Assembly (NCBI GenBank): GCA_001899255.1 | Contig: MKVX01000018.1 | Span: 1,117,150 to 1,181,149, forward strand | Length of the DNA stretch: 64,000 nt | Direction of reading: 5' to 3' | Source of the DNA: Rhizobiales bacterium 62-47 | GTDB taxonomy: Bacteria > Pseudomonadota > Alphaproteobacteria > Rhizobiales > Xanthobacteraceae | Shown: in pieces, positions 31,307 to 40,351 of the stretch | Layout of the letters: each line of letters starts with the position of its first letter | Numbering within the stretch: position 1 is the first letter of the stretch | The notes under the pieces: generated by a model | The model's database searches: none | What the model was told of the DNA's origin: nothing | Seen by the model: the letters and a program-made list of their open reading frames with translations, nothing else | Program-made: the position numbers and the translations under genes

Positions 31307-32806
31307 TCAATAATCGATATTCATATCATCAAAGAGGCGACGAAAGACTGCTGGCAGCACCTCCGGCAGGTCCTCCGCGATCAGTCCCGGCCCCGCTTCG
31401 CTGCCGGCCTCGCCGTGCATCCAGACTCCGATGCAAGCCGCCTCGAATGCCGGAACGCCCTGCGCCAGCAGGCCGCCCACGATGCCTGCGAGCACATCGC
31501 CGGAACCTGCCGTCGCCAGCCACGGCGGCGCGTTGGCAGCGATCGCGGCGCGGCCATCGGGCGACGCCACCACCGTGTCCGGTCCCTTCAGCAGGACGAT
31601 GGCGCCGGATCGCACCGCCGCCGCGCGCACCCGTTCGAGTTTGGATTTAAATGGATGTTTGTTATCCAACTCACCGAAAATACGGCAAAATTCTCCTTGA
31701 TGCGGTGTCAGCACCACGTTCGGCTGTTCGATCGTCTTGATCGCGCCGAAGAGGTGATCGGGCGCTTCGGCAAAGCTCGTCAGGGCATCGGCATCGAGCA
31801 CCGCCGCCCGTTTGGCAGCCAGGGCCGCGAGAACAATGTCGCGCGTATGCTGGCCCAGCCCCGCACCCGGCCCGATCACGCAGGCGTTGAGGCGGCGGTC
31901 AGTCAGCAGTTCGGAAAATTCGGCGGCCGTATCGATCTGCCGCACCATCACCGCCGTCAGGGCCGCCGCATTGACAGCCAGCGCATCGCGTGGAGACAGC
32001 ACCGTCACCAGCCCGGCCCCTGCCCGCAAAGCACCGCGCGCCGCCAGCCGCGCCGCGCCAGTGGCACTGACGCCACCGGACATGACCAGGGCGTGACCAC
32101 GGGCATATTTGTGCGCGTCGATCCGTGGCACCGGAAACTGTTCACCCCAGAGCGCCGGATCGTTTTCGAACCCCGTCGGCCGGATGTCCACAAGCACGCT
32201 GGCATCGATGCCAATATCAGCGACCCGGACCCGGCCGCAGTGTAACCGGCCAGGTAGCAGCAGATGTGCCGGCTTGCGGCGAAAGAATGTGACGGTCTCG
32301 GTGGCGCGGACAGCGATCCCCATCACCGCGCCGCTACTGCCGTTGATCCCGCTCGGTAGATCGACGCTCAGCACCGGCGCACCGCTGGCGTTGATGGCTT
32401 CAATGATGTCGTGGGCCGCGTCCTTGACCGGCCTGTTGAGGCCGGCACCGAACAGTGCGTCGATAATCAGGGCCGGGGTGCCGATCGCCCGGGCTTCGCA
32501 GGGCAGCACCCGCCCGGTCCAGTTCCGCGCCGCCAGCGCCGCGTCGCCTTTGAGGGCATCGCGCTCGCCGAGCAGCATGACCGCGACGTCACGCCCTCGC
32601 GCCACCAGTTCGGCGGCAGCCACGAAGCCGTCACCGCCGTTATTGCCGCCGCCCGCCACCACCAGGATCGGACCGCGTTCGACCAGATCGACCGCCGCTT
32701 CGGCCACTGCCCGGCCGGCGCTCAACATCAATGCAAAGCCGCTGGTGCCGCCGGCTATGGCGAGCTGATCGGCCTTCTGCATCTCGGGAACGGTGAGCAC
32801 TTCCAT
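31307..32806 (-). CDS. nnrD: Bifunctional NAD(P)H-hydrate epimerase/dehydratase
   Basis: 499 residues. Repairs damaged NAD(P)HX: the N-terminal YjeF domain epimerises the R form and the C-terminal ribokinase-like domain dehydrates the S form with ADP. The epimerase part has VVAGGGNNGGDGFVAA (about residues 49-64) and DALFGAGLNR (about 116-125); the dehydratase has VVLTPHQGEF, IVLLKGPDTVV and the nucleotide/catalytic LATAGSGDVLAGIVGGLLAQ near residue 435-455. The start at 32806 gives MEVLTVPEMQKAD with AGGA seven bases upstream; an ATG 23 codons earlier lacks support. Also called nnr or yjeF. Confidence 0.95.
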   Translation of the reverse strand: MEVLTVPEMQKADQLAIAGGTSGFALMLSAGRAVAEAAVDLVERGPILVVAGGGNNGGDGFVAAAELVARGRDVAVMLLGERDALKGDAALAARNWTGRVLPCEARAIGTPALIIDALFGAGLNRPVKDAAHDIIEAINASGAPVLSVDLPSGINGSSGAVMGIAVRATETVTFFRRKPAHLLLPGRLHCGRVRVADIGIDASVLVDIRPTGFENDPALWGEQFPVPRIDAHKYARGHALVMSGGVSATGAARLAARGALRAGAGLVTVLSPRDALAVNAAALTAVMVRQIDTAAEFSELLTDRRLNACVIGPGAGLGQHTRDIVLAALAAKRAAVLDADALTSFAEAPDHLFGAIKTIEQPNVVLTPHQGEFCRIFGELDNKHPFKSKLERVRAAAVRSGAIVLLKGPDTVVASPDGRAAIAANAPPWLATAGSGDVLAGIVGGLLAQGVPAFEAACIGVWMHGEAGSEAGPGLIAEDLPEVLPAVFRRLFDDMNIDY

Positions 32807-32880
32807 ATCGATTCCTGCCGATAATCGCCTTAAACTCAGGCAGCTTCCTGCAATTCCTTGGCCGGTGAAACACACCCATC

Positions 32881-32897
32881 TGCACGAAAATTATGCA
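32881..32897 (+). promoter_or_regulatory. Possible NtrC-binding site
   Basis: A 17-bp imperfect palindrome TGCACGAAAATTATGCA, close to the NtrC consensus TGCACY-N5-RGTGCA, centred about 115 bases upstream of the sigma-54 promoter -24/-12 element. Distance and partner promoter fit an enhancer; the right half is weak. Confidence 0.4.
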
Positions 32898-33000
32898 AAC
32901 AGCTCAATAATTCACCAGAGACTGCTTGCGAATCCGCCAGGGCACTCATGGAACTGACCGAAATACCCTGCTAATTCACGTGCATCAGACAGCTCTGAAC

Positions 33001-33018
33001 TTGGCACAGACTCTGCTT
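33001..33018 (+). promoter_or_regulatory. Sigma-54 promoter of glnB-glnA
   Basis: TTGGCACAGACTCTGCTT. The invariant GG (33003-33004) and GC (33015-33016) are separated by exactly 10 bases as required for RpoN, with TTGGCAC and TGCTT both close to consensus. It points towards glnB and glnA, which are NtrC/RpoN-regulated in relatives. Confidence 0.8.
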
Positions 33019-33188
33019 ACCGGAGAGCAAACATCAAGCCCGCCTGTTTGCTCATGACCGAGCACATCCGACCAACCGATACGGTCGCCCATGTGGACGA
33101 GCGATGCCAAGAGCAGGCCTCGATCCGGTTTGGTCCGTGCATGGGTCAGGCCGCAACTACGTTCAGACCTCTTGCTTGAAGGATTTGA

Positions 33189-33545
<357 letters not shown>

Positions 33546-33618
33546 CGCCCCCCGCCTTCCCCCCATCGGCTGCTCTTGCCGCCACATCACGACGACCTGT
33601 TGAACATAAGAGGTATCC

Positions 33619-35028
33619 ATGACGACCGCTAAAGAAGTCCTCAAGTCCATCAAGGACAACGACGTCAAGTACGTCGACCTGCGCTTCACCGACCCGCGCG
33701 GCAAGTGGCAGCACGTCACGTTCGACATCTCGATGATCGATGAGGAAATCTTCGCCGAAGGCACCATGTTCGACGGCTCGTCGATCGCCGGCTGGAAGGC
33801 GATCAATGAATCCGACATGACGCTGATGCCCGATCCGTCGACCGCGACGATCGACCCGTTCTTCGCCGAGACCACCATGGTCATCACCTGCGACGTGCTC
33901 GAGCCGACCACCGGCGAGCCCTACAACCGCGATCCGCGCGGTATCGCCAAGAAGGCCGAGGCGATGGTCAAGTCGATGGGCGTGGGCGACACCGTGTTCG
34001 TCGGTCCGGAAGCCGAGTTCTTCGTGTTCGACGACGTGCGGTTCTCCGCGACGCCCTACAACACCGGCTTCCGCCTCGACGCCGCCGAACTGCCGATCAA
34101 CGGCGACACACAGTATGAAGGCGGCAACCTCGGCCACCGCATCGCGACCAAGGGCGGCTACTTCCCGGTGCCACCGCAGGACTCGCTGCAGGACATGCGC
34201 TCCGAAATGCTCGGCGCAATGGCCCGCATGGGCGTCAAGGTCGAAAAGCACCACCACGAAGTGGCGTCGGCCCAGCACGAACTCGGCATGAAGTTCGATA
34301 CGCTGACCCACATGGCCGACCAGATGCAGATCTACAAGTACTGCATCCATCAGGTCGCGCACATCTACGGCAAGACCGCCACCTTCATGCCGAAGCCGGT
34401 CTATGGCGACAACGGTTCGGGCATGCACGTCCACCAGTCGATCTGGAAGGATGGCAAGCCGACGTTCGCCGGCAACAAGTATGCCGACCTGTCGGAAACC
34501 TGCCTGCATTACATCGGCGGCATCATCAAGCACGCCAAGGCGATCAACGCTTTCACCAACCCGTCGACCAACTCCTATAAGCGCCTGGTCCCGGGTTATG
34601 AAGCGCCGGTGCTGCTCGCCTACTCGGCGCGCAACCGTTCGGCCTCCTGCCGTATCCCTTACACCACCTCGCCGAAGGCCAAGCGCGTCGAAGTGCGCTT
34701 CCCCGATCCGATGGCCAATCCGTATCTCGCCTTCGCGGCGATGCTGATGGCCGGTCTCGACGGCATCAAGAACAAGATCGATCCGGGTCCGGCGATGGAC
34801 AAGGACCTGTACGATCTGCCGCGCGAGGAGCTGAAGCAGATCCCGACGGTGTGCGGCTCGCTGCGTGAAGCGCTGGAAAACCTCGACAAGGACCGCGCCT
34901 TCCTCAAGGCTGGCGGCGTGTTCGACGACGACTTCATCGATGCCTTTATCGAACTGAAGATGACCGAGGTCGAGCGTTTCGAAATGACGCCGCACCCGAT
35001 CGAGTTCGAATTGTACTACTCGCTGTAA
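33619..35028 (+). CDS. glnA: Glutamine synthetase type I
   Basis: 469 residues. Dodecameric enzyme condensing ammonia and glutamate with ATP. Characteristic segments: [17 protein letters not shown] at about residues 51-67, the metal/glutamate site around [12 protein letters not shown] (about 129-140), the ATP/glutamate loop [10 protein letters not shown] near 266, and [11 protein letters not shown]-type region near 345. Tyr398 in [10 protein letters not shown] is the adenylylation site, so it is a GSI-beta enzyme controlled by GlnE. Co-transcribed with glnB; strong terminator at 35071. Confidence 0.98.
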   Translation: MTTAKEVLKSIKDNDVKYVDLRFTDPRGKWQHVTFDISMIDEEIFAEGTMFDGSSIAGWKAINESDMTLMPDPSTATIDPFFAETTMVITCDVLEPTTGEPYNRDPRGIAKKAEAMVKSMGVGDTVFVGPEAEFFVFDDVRFSATPYNTGFRLDAAELPINGDTQYEGGNLGHRIATKGGYFPVPPQDSLQDMRSEMLGAMARMGVKVEKHHHEVASAQHELGMKFDTLTHMADQMQIYKYCIHQVAHIYGKTATFMPKPVYGDNGSGMHVHQSIWKDGKPTFAGNKYADLSETCLHYIGGIIKHAKAINAFTNPSTNSYKRLVPGYEAPVLLAYSARNRSASCRIPYTTSPKAKRVEVRFPDPMANPYLAFAAMLMAGLDGIKNKIDPGPAMDKDLYDLPREELKQIPTVCGSLREALENLDKDRAFLKAGGVFDDDFIDAFIELKMTEVERFEMTPHPIEFELYYSL

Positions 35029-35034
35029 TGCCTC

Positions 35035-35099
35035 ACCGGGACACCCCGGTCACAACAAACATCGACCAAAGGCGCCCGATCCCGGGCGCCTTTTCTTTG
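35035..35099 (+). terminator. glnA terminator with preceding small hairpin
   Basis: Main stem 35071-35090: 8-bp arms GGCGCCCG/CGGGCGCC, 4-base loop, followed by TTTTCTTTG, a textbook intrinsic terminator. A smaller hairpin, ACCGGG/CCCGGT with a 4-base loop, lies just before it at 35035-35050. Confidence 0.88.
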
Positions 35100-35242
35100 C
35101 GTCGAATATACCGACGCACGTCCCCTATTCTGCGGAACGTGGCAAGAGGCCTTCGGATAACGGAGCCTGCCGCGACGTCCCACCTTGATCCCGGCGTCGT
35201 TTGACGGAAGAGTACGCCAAACCGCAACCGGAGGCGTCGCAC

Positions 35243-36367
35243 TTGGAAGGCTCGGCTCAGGATGGAATTCGCGCGCGTGGCAGTCTCGCTCGCGACATCG
35301 CGATCGGCGGCTGCGGCATCGTTGCGTTTGCGGCGTTGCTGGCGATCACCTGGTATTCTGCCGCGACGCTCTTCCTGCTGTTTGCAGGCATCCTGTTCGG
35401 CGTGTTCCTCAACGCCATGACCGATCTGCTGCGCCGGGTCACCGGCGGCAATCACACTTTCAGGCTCATCATCGTCTGCCTGTTGTTCACCGGCATCCTG
35501 TCCGGGGTGGTGGTACTCGGCGGCAGCACGATCGCCCAACAAGGCAAGGCACTGAATTCGACGATCCGTTCGCAACTCGGCAACGCCAAGGACTTCCTCG
35601 AAAAGCACGGCGTCGACACTAGTTTCGTCAACCTCAGTAGCTTTGCCGCGCAAGGGGATGCATCCACCGGCGGCGATGCAGCGCAGTCCCGTGCACCCAA
35701 GCTGCCGGATGCAAGCGCCATCGCCTCCGGCACCGGCGCCATCGTCGGTCAGACCGTGCGCATCATCGCCGGCCTGTTCGAAGGCGTTGGCAACTTCTTC
35801 GTCGTGATCTTCCTCGGGCTGCTGCTTGCGGCACAGCCCAAACTTTATCGCGAAGGGATCCTGCGATTTGTGCCGCGACAACGCTTGCACAGTGCTGCCC
35901 GCCTGATCGACGATATCAGCGAGACACTGCGCCGCTGGCTGCTTGGTCAGATCGCGACGATGACGAGCCTGTTCGTGCTGACCTGGGCGGGCCTCACCGT
36001 GATCGGCGTGCCGGGTGCGCTAGTGTTGGGCTTCATCACCGGCCTGCTGACGTTCATCCCTAATGTCGGCGCGATCCTCGCCGGCTTCCTGATCGTGCTC
36101 GCCAGCCTCGGTTCGGGCCTCACCGCGATCATCAGTGCGTTCGGGCTTTATCTTGCAGTGCAATTCCTCGAAGGCAACGTCCTGACGCCGCTGATCCAGC
36201 GTCACGCCATCAGCATCCCGCCGGCCACACTGTTCGCGGCGCAGATCTTCCTGGGCGTGCTGTTCGGTCTATGGGGGCTGGCGCTGGCGCTGCCGCTGAT
36301 CGCAATCATCAAGGTGGTGTTGAACCACCTGTGGCCGGATCAAACGACAGCAGCGAGCGCCGCCTGA
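35243..36367 (+). CDS. AI-2E family transporter (PerM-like permease)
   Basis: 374 residues from the TTG at 35243, which has GGAGG eight bases upstream; the other possible start, TTG at 35201, has no ribosome-binding site but would add 14 residues. Seven or eight membrane helices in the AI-2E exporter layout: a paired N-terminal hairpin, a soluble region of about 90 residues (119-200) and a C-terminal block with GALVLGFITGLLTFIPNVGAILAG, the family signature. Members export AI-2 or move ions such as sodium; the substrate cannot be told. Its TGA abuts the stop of the next, convergent gene with no base between them. Confidence 0.85.
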   Translation: MEGSAQDGIRARGSLARDIAIGGCGIVAFAALLAITWYSAATLFLLFAGILFGVFLNAMTDLLRRVTGGNHTFRLIIVCLLFTGILSGVVVLGGSTIAQQGKALNSTIRSQLGNAKDFLEKHGVDTSFVNLSSFAAQGDASTGGDAAQSRAPKLPDASAIASGTGAIVGQTVRIIAGLFEGVGNFFVVIFLGLLLAAQPKLYREGILRFVPRQRLHSAARLIDDISETLRRWLLGQIATMTSLFVLTWAGLTVIGVPGALVLGFITGLLTFIPNVGAILAGFLIVLASLGSGLTAIISAFGLYLAVQFLEGNVLTPLIQRHAISIPPATLFAAQIFLGVLFGLWGLALALPLIAIIKVVLNHLWPDQTTAASAA

Positions 36368-36664
36368 TCAGCTTGTGACGACCGTATTGGTGTGCTCGAC
36401 ATCCGGCGGCGACGCAAAGAACTGGCCGACCAGCCCACGCCACTCGGTAAAGTTGGCCGAGCCGCGAAAATCGACCGTGTGATTTTCCAGCGTTTCCCAT
36501 TTGACCAGCAGGCGATAGCGCTGCGGCTTTTCGATCGAGCGATGCAGCTCGAAGCCATGAAACCCCTTGGCGCTCTTGAAGGCGGCGCGCGCTTTGCCGA
36601 CGGCTGCTTCAAAATCCGCTTCGGAGCCGGGCTTGATTTCGACCTGGGCAATTTCCGTAATCAT
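36368..36664 (-). CDS. Antibiotic biosynthesis monooxygenase-domain protein
   Basis: 98 residues. Single ABM/dimeric ferredoxin-like domain: ITEIAQVEIKPGSEADFEAAV at the N-terminus, SAKGFHGFELHRSIEKPQRY in the middle and LVKWETLENHTVDFR. Such small proteins include quinol monooxygenases (YgiN) and haem-degrading enzymes, and the activity here is open. The start at 36664 is chosen from family length; the frame is open for 28 further codons upstream. It is convergent with the AI-2E gene with directly abutting stop codons. Confidence 0.85.
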   Translation of the reverse strand: MITEIAQVEIKPGSEADFEAAVGKARAAFKSAKGFHGFELHRSIEKPQRYRLLVKWETLENHTVDFRGSANFTEWRGLVGQFFASPPDVEHTNTVVTS

Positions 36665-36875
36665 GATGGCTTGGCCTCTTCTGGCGCGTATTCCGCAAAA
36701 GTCGATACCGGTTTTGCGATCAGCATACGCGCAAATGATCGAGAGCACCTGCTTGCGGCCAGCCGAATTCCGCCTAGCCGGAAAATGCTCTCATGAGACC
36801 AATGGCTCTATCGCATATCTGAGGCGGATAGAAGATAGCAGCGAAGCATGGCCGCCGCGTGCCAGCAAGCACGGC

Positions 36876-37112
36876 TCAGGCGAACAGGATCACCGTGCCG
36901 GCAACCATCAGCGCGACGCTGATAAATGCGATCATCCGCCAATTGTGCCGCGGCCGGTCGTAACGGCCCTGCGCGCGCCGCTCGGTGATCAGTGCCGTCT
37001 CATATTCGTCCGAGGTGGAAAACATGCAGGCAAAGTCGCTACGGGCGCTTGCGGCGGCAGCTTCGAGCGCCAGCAAGGCAGAATGGCGAGCATCGTTACG
37101 GATCGTAGACAT
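36876..37112 (-). CDS. Small protein with C-terminal membrane anchor
   Basis: 78 residues. A soluble, Ala/Arg-rich part (residues 1-58) is followed by one hydrophobic helix, WRMIAFISVALMVAGTVILF (58-77), a tail-anchor layout. There is no recognisable domain and no obvious ribosome-binding site before the ATG, so its status as a gene rests on composition and the well-formed helix. It lies 80 bases downstream of the diguanylate cyclase on the same strand. Confidence 0.55.
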   Translation of the reverse strand: MSTIRNDARHSALLALEAAAASARSDFACMFSTSDEYETALITERRAQGRYDRPRHNWRMIAFISVALMVAGTVILFA

Positions 37113-37192
37113 GCCCGGATAATATCGAACCGGGGTAAACAGACGGTTAGATTTATACGGGCGCCATGCCTCTCACCGCGGATATCCGGCGA

Positions 37193-38434
37193 TCAGGCGC
37201 CAGCTTCACTGACCGTCGCGACTCCCGAGCGGCGCACCACGCCCGAGCCACTGTGACCGGCCTTGGCAATTGCCCTGCGGCCCTGCTCCAGCGACAGCGG
37301 TTCCTCGGCCGCCGATACAACGCGGTTACGGCCTGAGCGTTTGGCCTGATACAGCGCCGTATCCGCAGCGGCGAGCAGCACGTCCAGCTCGGTGCCCACG
37401 GGCCCACCGGCCACTCCGATGCTGACCGTCGTCTCAACGGGCGCACCGTCCACCGCAAGGCTGCTCGCCTCGAAGGCGCAGCGGACGCGTTCCGCGGCGA
37501 TCAATGCCTCATCGATCGAGCACGGCAGCAGTGCCGCAAATTCCTCGCCTCCAATCCGACCGCAGAGGTCGGTGATGCGCAGTGTATTGCTGACGATCTG
37601 CGCAAATTCCTTGAGGATGTAGTCGCCAGCGGCATGACCGAAGCGGTCGTTGATCGATTTAAAATGGTCGATATCGAAGATCATCACGGTCACCGCGCGT
37701 TCGGCGGCGGCCTCATGCTCGATGATGCGCGTCGTGGCTTCGGCAAATCCGCGGCGGTTGAAAATACCGGTGAGCGGATCCATCGACGCAGCGACTTTGT
37801 GCGCCCTGACCGCACGTTCCGAGACCAGCATGAAGATGATGAACACCGTGCCGACCGCATACAGCACCAGTTCGATGGCGAAGACCGACACCCAGATGCT
37901 GTCGGCGAATGATCCGTCGTCATCGCGCAGCAGGTCGCCGACCAGAATCGGCAGCATCAAGACGAAACCATGCATCACCGGAATGACGATTGTCGGCCAT
38001 CGGCGCTTGAACGACTTGCGCCGTTCGGACCACAGTTCGTTCGCCGTCAACGCGGCATATACCGCCACGATACCCGCGCCGACGGTTACCCGCAGCGCAT
38101 AAGCATCGGCCTTGATGATCGCGAGCGTCGCCATCCAGACCAGCGCGCCGAAGACGATGCCGGGCCAGCTTGTCCGGCGGCCGTGAAACACCCTCGCCGC
38201 ATTCCACACCATGCCGCACGCCACGAAGCCGATGGCGTTAAGCGATAACCCCGATCCGAGTTTCGAGCTGGCCAGCGTCCATCCGGTGACGGACGCCGCG
38301 CCCAGGATGTAAGCAGCGCCCCACCATTTGAGGGCTGCGATATTTTCCTGCCGTCCGAAGACGAGCAGCATGACCCCCAGCAACGCAGCCACCAGCGTCG
38401 CCACGAGGTAAAGCGTGGAGGTATCGAGCGACAT
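37193..38434 (-). CDS. Membrane diguanylate cyclase (GGDEF)
   Basis: 413 residues. About seven N-terminal membrane helices (residues 5-215) precede a GGDEF domain. The active-site motif is GGEEF, preceded five residues earlier by RITD, a match to the RxxD inhibitory site, so it should make cyclic di-GMP with product inhibition. DPLTGIFNRRGF and DIDHFKSINDRFGHAAGD are also intact. The membrane part could sense a ligand, but it matches no named sensor domain by eye. The start at 38434 has GGTGA upstream; an ATG seven codons earlier (38455) has no ribosome-binding site. There is no EAL domain. Confidence 0.93.
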   Translation of the reverse strand: MSLDTSTLYLVATLVAALLGVMLLVFGRQENIAALKWWGAAYILGAASVTGWTLASSKLGSGLSLNAIGFVACGMVWNAARVFHGRRTSWPGIVFGALVWMATLAIIKADAYALRVTVGAGIVAVYAALTANELWSERRKSFKRRWPTIVIPVMHGFVLMLPILVGDLLRDDDGSFADSIWVSVFAIELVLYAVGTVFIIFMLVSERAVRAHKVAASMDPLTGIFNRRGFAEATTRIIEHEAAAERAVTVMIFDIDHFKSINDRFGHAAGDYILKEFAQIVSNTLRITDLCGRIGGEEFAALLPCSIDEALIAAERVRCAFEASSLAVDGAPVETTVSIGVAGGPVGTELDVLLAAADTALYQAKRSGRNRVVSAAEEPLSLEQGRRAIAKAGHSGSGVVRRSGVATVSEAGA

Positions 38435-38746
38435 CGTCGTGTCACCGGCAATCATGTCAGGTTGTGCAGATCATTTAAAAGTCATCTCAGCCGATGACCA
38501 AACTAGACAGCGCGTGTTTGAAATCCGTTTGCACGCATACGCAAGTTTTCCGCGAAAACCACTTCAAATGTTAAATAACCGTTCTGACGTTGTCGGCTGA
38601 TCCGGTCGAACGGCGAAATCGCTGGTTAAACACGATTCAACAGCAATAACGCGGCATGGTGCGGCCTCGAACCGGCAATGAAAAAGGCGCCCGAAGGCGC
38701 CTCTTTGCAGTGGATAACCGTATTGCGGCTAGTTCGTCGGATGCGA
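38435..38746. other. Spacer between rpsI and the diguanylate cyclase
   Basis: 312 bases holding the rpsI terminator (38681-38704) and the promoter region of the diguanylate cyclase gene, which is AT-rich at 38460-38600. No gene was seen. Confidence 0.6.
38681..38704 (-). terminator. rplM-rpsI terminator
   Basis: GGCGCC arms closed by a TTCG tetraloop, extended by AG/CT pairs and followed on the minus strand by TTTTTC. Located 42 bases after the rpsI stop. Confidence 0.85.
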
Positions 38747-39223
38747 TTAACGCTTCGAGAACTGGAACGAACGACGGGCTTTCGCCTTGCCGTACTTCTT
38801 ACGTTCAACGACACGCGAGTCGCGGGTGAGGAAGCCACCCTTCTTGAGCACGCCACGCAACTCCGGTTCGAAGTTGGTCAGCGCCTTGGAAAGACCGTGA
38901 CGCACAGCGCCGGCCTGGCCCGACAGACCACCGCCGGTGACGGTGCAGGTCACGTCGTACTGGCCCTGACGGGCGGCCGCGACCAGCGGCTGCTGGATCA
39001 GCATGCGCAGCACCGGACGTGCGAAGTAGATTTCGACTTCACGGGTGTTGACGACGATCTTGCCCGAGCCCGGCTTGACCCAGACGCGCGCCACGGCGTC
39101 CTTGCGCTTGCCGGTGGCATAGGCGCGACCCTGCTTGTCGACCTTCTTGGTGTACTTCGGCGCTTGGGGCGCAGCCGTCTTCAGCGCCGCGAGTTGATCG
39201 AGAGACTGCATGGTATCGGACAT
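38747..39223 (-). CDS. rpsI: 30S ribosomal protein S9
   Basis: 158 residues. Core motifs [19 protein letters not shown] (about residues 36-54), [22 protein letters not shown] (about 94-115) and the basic C-terminal tail [10 protein letters not shown] that reaches the P-site tRNA. A 30-residue N-terminal extension is usual in alphaproteobacteria. It starts two bases after the rplM stop, the standard rplM-rpsI operon. Confidence 0.98.
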   Translation of the reverse strand: MSDTMQSLDQLAALKTAAPQAPKYTKKVDKQGRAYATGKRKDAVARVWVKPGSGKIVVNTREVEIYFARPVLRMLIQQPLVAAARQGQYDVTCTVTGGGLSGQAGAVRHGLSKALTNFEPELRGVLKKGGFLTRDSRVVERKKYGKAKARRSFQFSKR

Positions 39224-39224
39224 C

Positions 39225-39689
39225 TTATGCGGCCCTCTTGTTCTTGCGATTCAACGCGCCAATATCGATCGTCTCCGGCTGCTGCGCCTCGTGCGGATGC
39301 TCGGCACCCGCATAGACCCGCAGATTGCCGAGTTGAACGCGGCCGAGCGGCCCGCGCGGAATCATGCGTTCGATGGCCTTTTCCACCACGCGCTCCGGGA
39401 AGCGACCTTCGAGGATGGACTTCGCGGTCCGCTCCTTGATGCCGCCGATGAAGCCGGTGTGATTGTAATAGACCTTTTGGTCACGCTTGCGCCCGGTGAG
39501 CACCACCTTGGACGCGTTGATGATAATGACGTTGTCACCGCAATCGACGTGAGGCGTGTAGGTCGGAAGATGCTTGCCGCGCAGCCGCATCGCCACCAAA
39601 GTCGCAAGGCGACCGACAACCAGACCGGTTGCGTCGATCAGCACCCACTTCTTCGTGACTTCGGCCGGCTTTGCCGAAAATGTCGCCAT
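39225..39689 (-). CDS. rplM: 50S ribosomal protein L13
   Basis: 154 residues. [20 protein letters not shown] (about 15-34), [12 protein letters not shown] and [20 protein letters not shown] (about 108-127) are diagnostic. First gene of the rplM-rpsI pair. A short palindrome in an AT-rich pocket at 39819-39834 lies upstream and may be near the promoter. Confidence 0.98.
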   Translation of the reverse strand: MATFSAKPAEVTKKWVLIDATGLVVGRLATLVAMRLRGKHLPTYTPHVDCGDNVIIINASKVVLTGRKRDQKVYYNHTGFIGGIKERTAKSILEGRFPERVVEKAIERMIPRGPLGRVQLGNLRVYAGAEHPHEAQQPETIDIGALNRKNKRAA

Positions 39690-39840
39690 GTGAGGATTTC
39701 CATGAAAAGAGTCGATCCGCGCGACGGCGCGGAATTGGCGTGCTTGTAAATAACGCCGGCGCTGCCGTCAACGTCAGATCGACGCAAAATCGTTCATCAA
39801 ATCAAACGGTTATAAATATGGTATTATTATACCACGAAAA

Positions 39841-40272
39841 TCAGCTTTGATTTGGAATGGAATAGGTTGCGGTAACGTGGGCAATCGGGTCCGCAGAAGT
39901 TCCCGACAGCAGTGCGACCTCACCGACTGCGAGCCGCTTGCCGAGCTTCATTAGCTTGGCGGCGGCCATCACATCCTGTCCGGGCTGGCCCTTGCGCAGG
40001 AAGTTGATATTGAGATTGGTGGTGACGGCCAGTCCGACCGGTCCGATCGCGGAAAGAAGCACCACGTACATGGCGAAGTCGGCGAGTGCCATCAGCGTCG
40101 GCCCCGACACGGTGCCGCCGGGACGCAGCATCCGTTCGCTGTATTGCTGGCGTAGCAGACAAGTGGCACCGTCAGCACTCTCGATAGTGATATCGCCGCT
40201 GCTGAAAGCCTGCGGAAACTCCCGGTGAAGAAAGGCTTCCAGTTCAGTCACGCTCATTTTAGCCGCGGCCAT
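39841..40272 (-). CDS. PaaI-type hotdog thioesterase
   Basis: 143 residues. The hotdog core has GGTVSGPTLMALADFAMYVV (about 53-72) and TTNLNINFLRKGQPGQDVMA (about 85-105), typical of phenylacetyl-CoA/acyl-CoA thioesterases of the PaaI group. The start at 40272 (MAAAKMSV) has AGGA upstream; a start five codons later (40257) lacks one. It is divergent from the crotonase-like gene, suggesting a shared acyl-CoA role, and lies upstream of rplM in the same direction. Confidence 0.85.
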   Translation of the reverse strand: MAAAKMSVTELEAFLHREFPQAFSSGDITIESADGATCLLRQQYSERMLRPGGTVSGPTLMALADFAMYVVLLSAIGPVGLAVTTNLNINFLRKGQPGQDVMAAAKLMKLGKRLAVGEVALLSGTSADPIAHVTATYSIPNQS

Positions 40273-40351
40273 ATCGCTCTTTCCTGCTTTCGCTTGCCGC
40301 ACTCTGTTACAATACGATGACGCCAATGCCCAGCCGATGGATAATAGGAAG

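Noticed and set aside
39819-39834. AT-rich palindrome (TGGTAT/ATACCA) upstream of rplM as a defined promoter or operator
   Set aside because: A TATAAT-like element is present on the minus strand but there is no -35 partner at 16-18 bases; kept only as a possible regulatory pocket.
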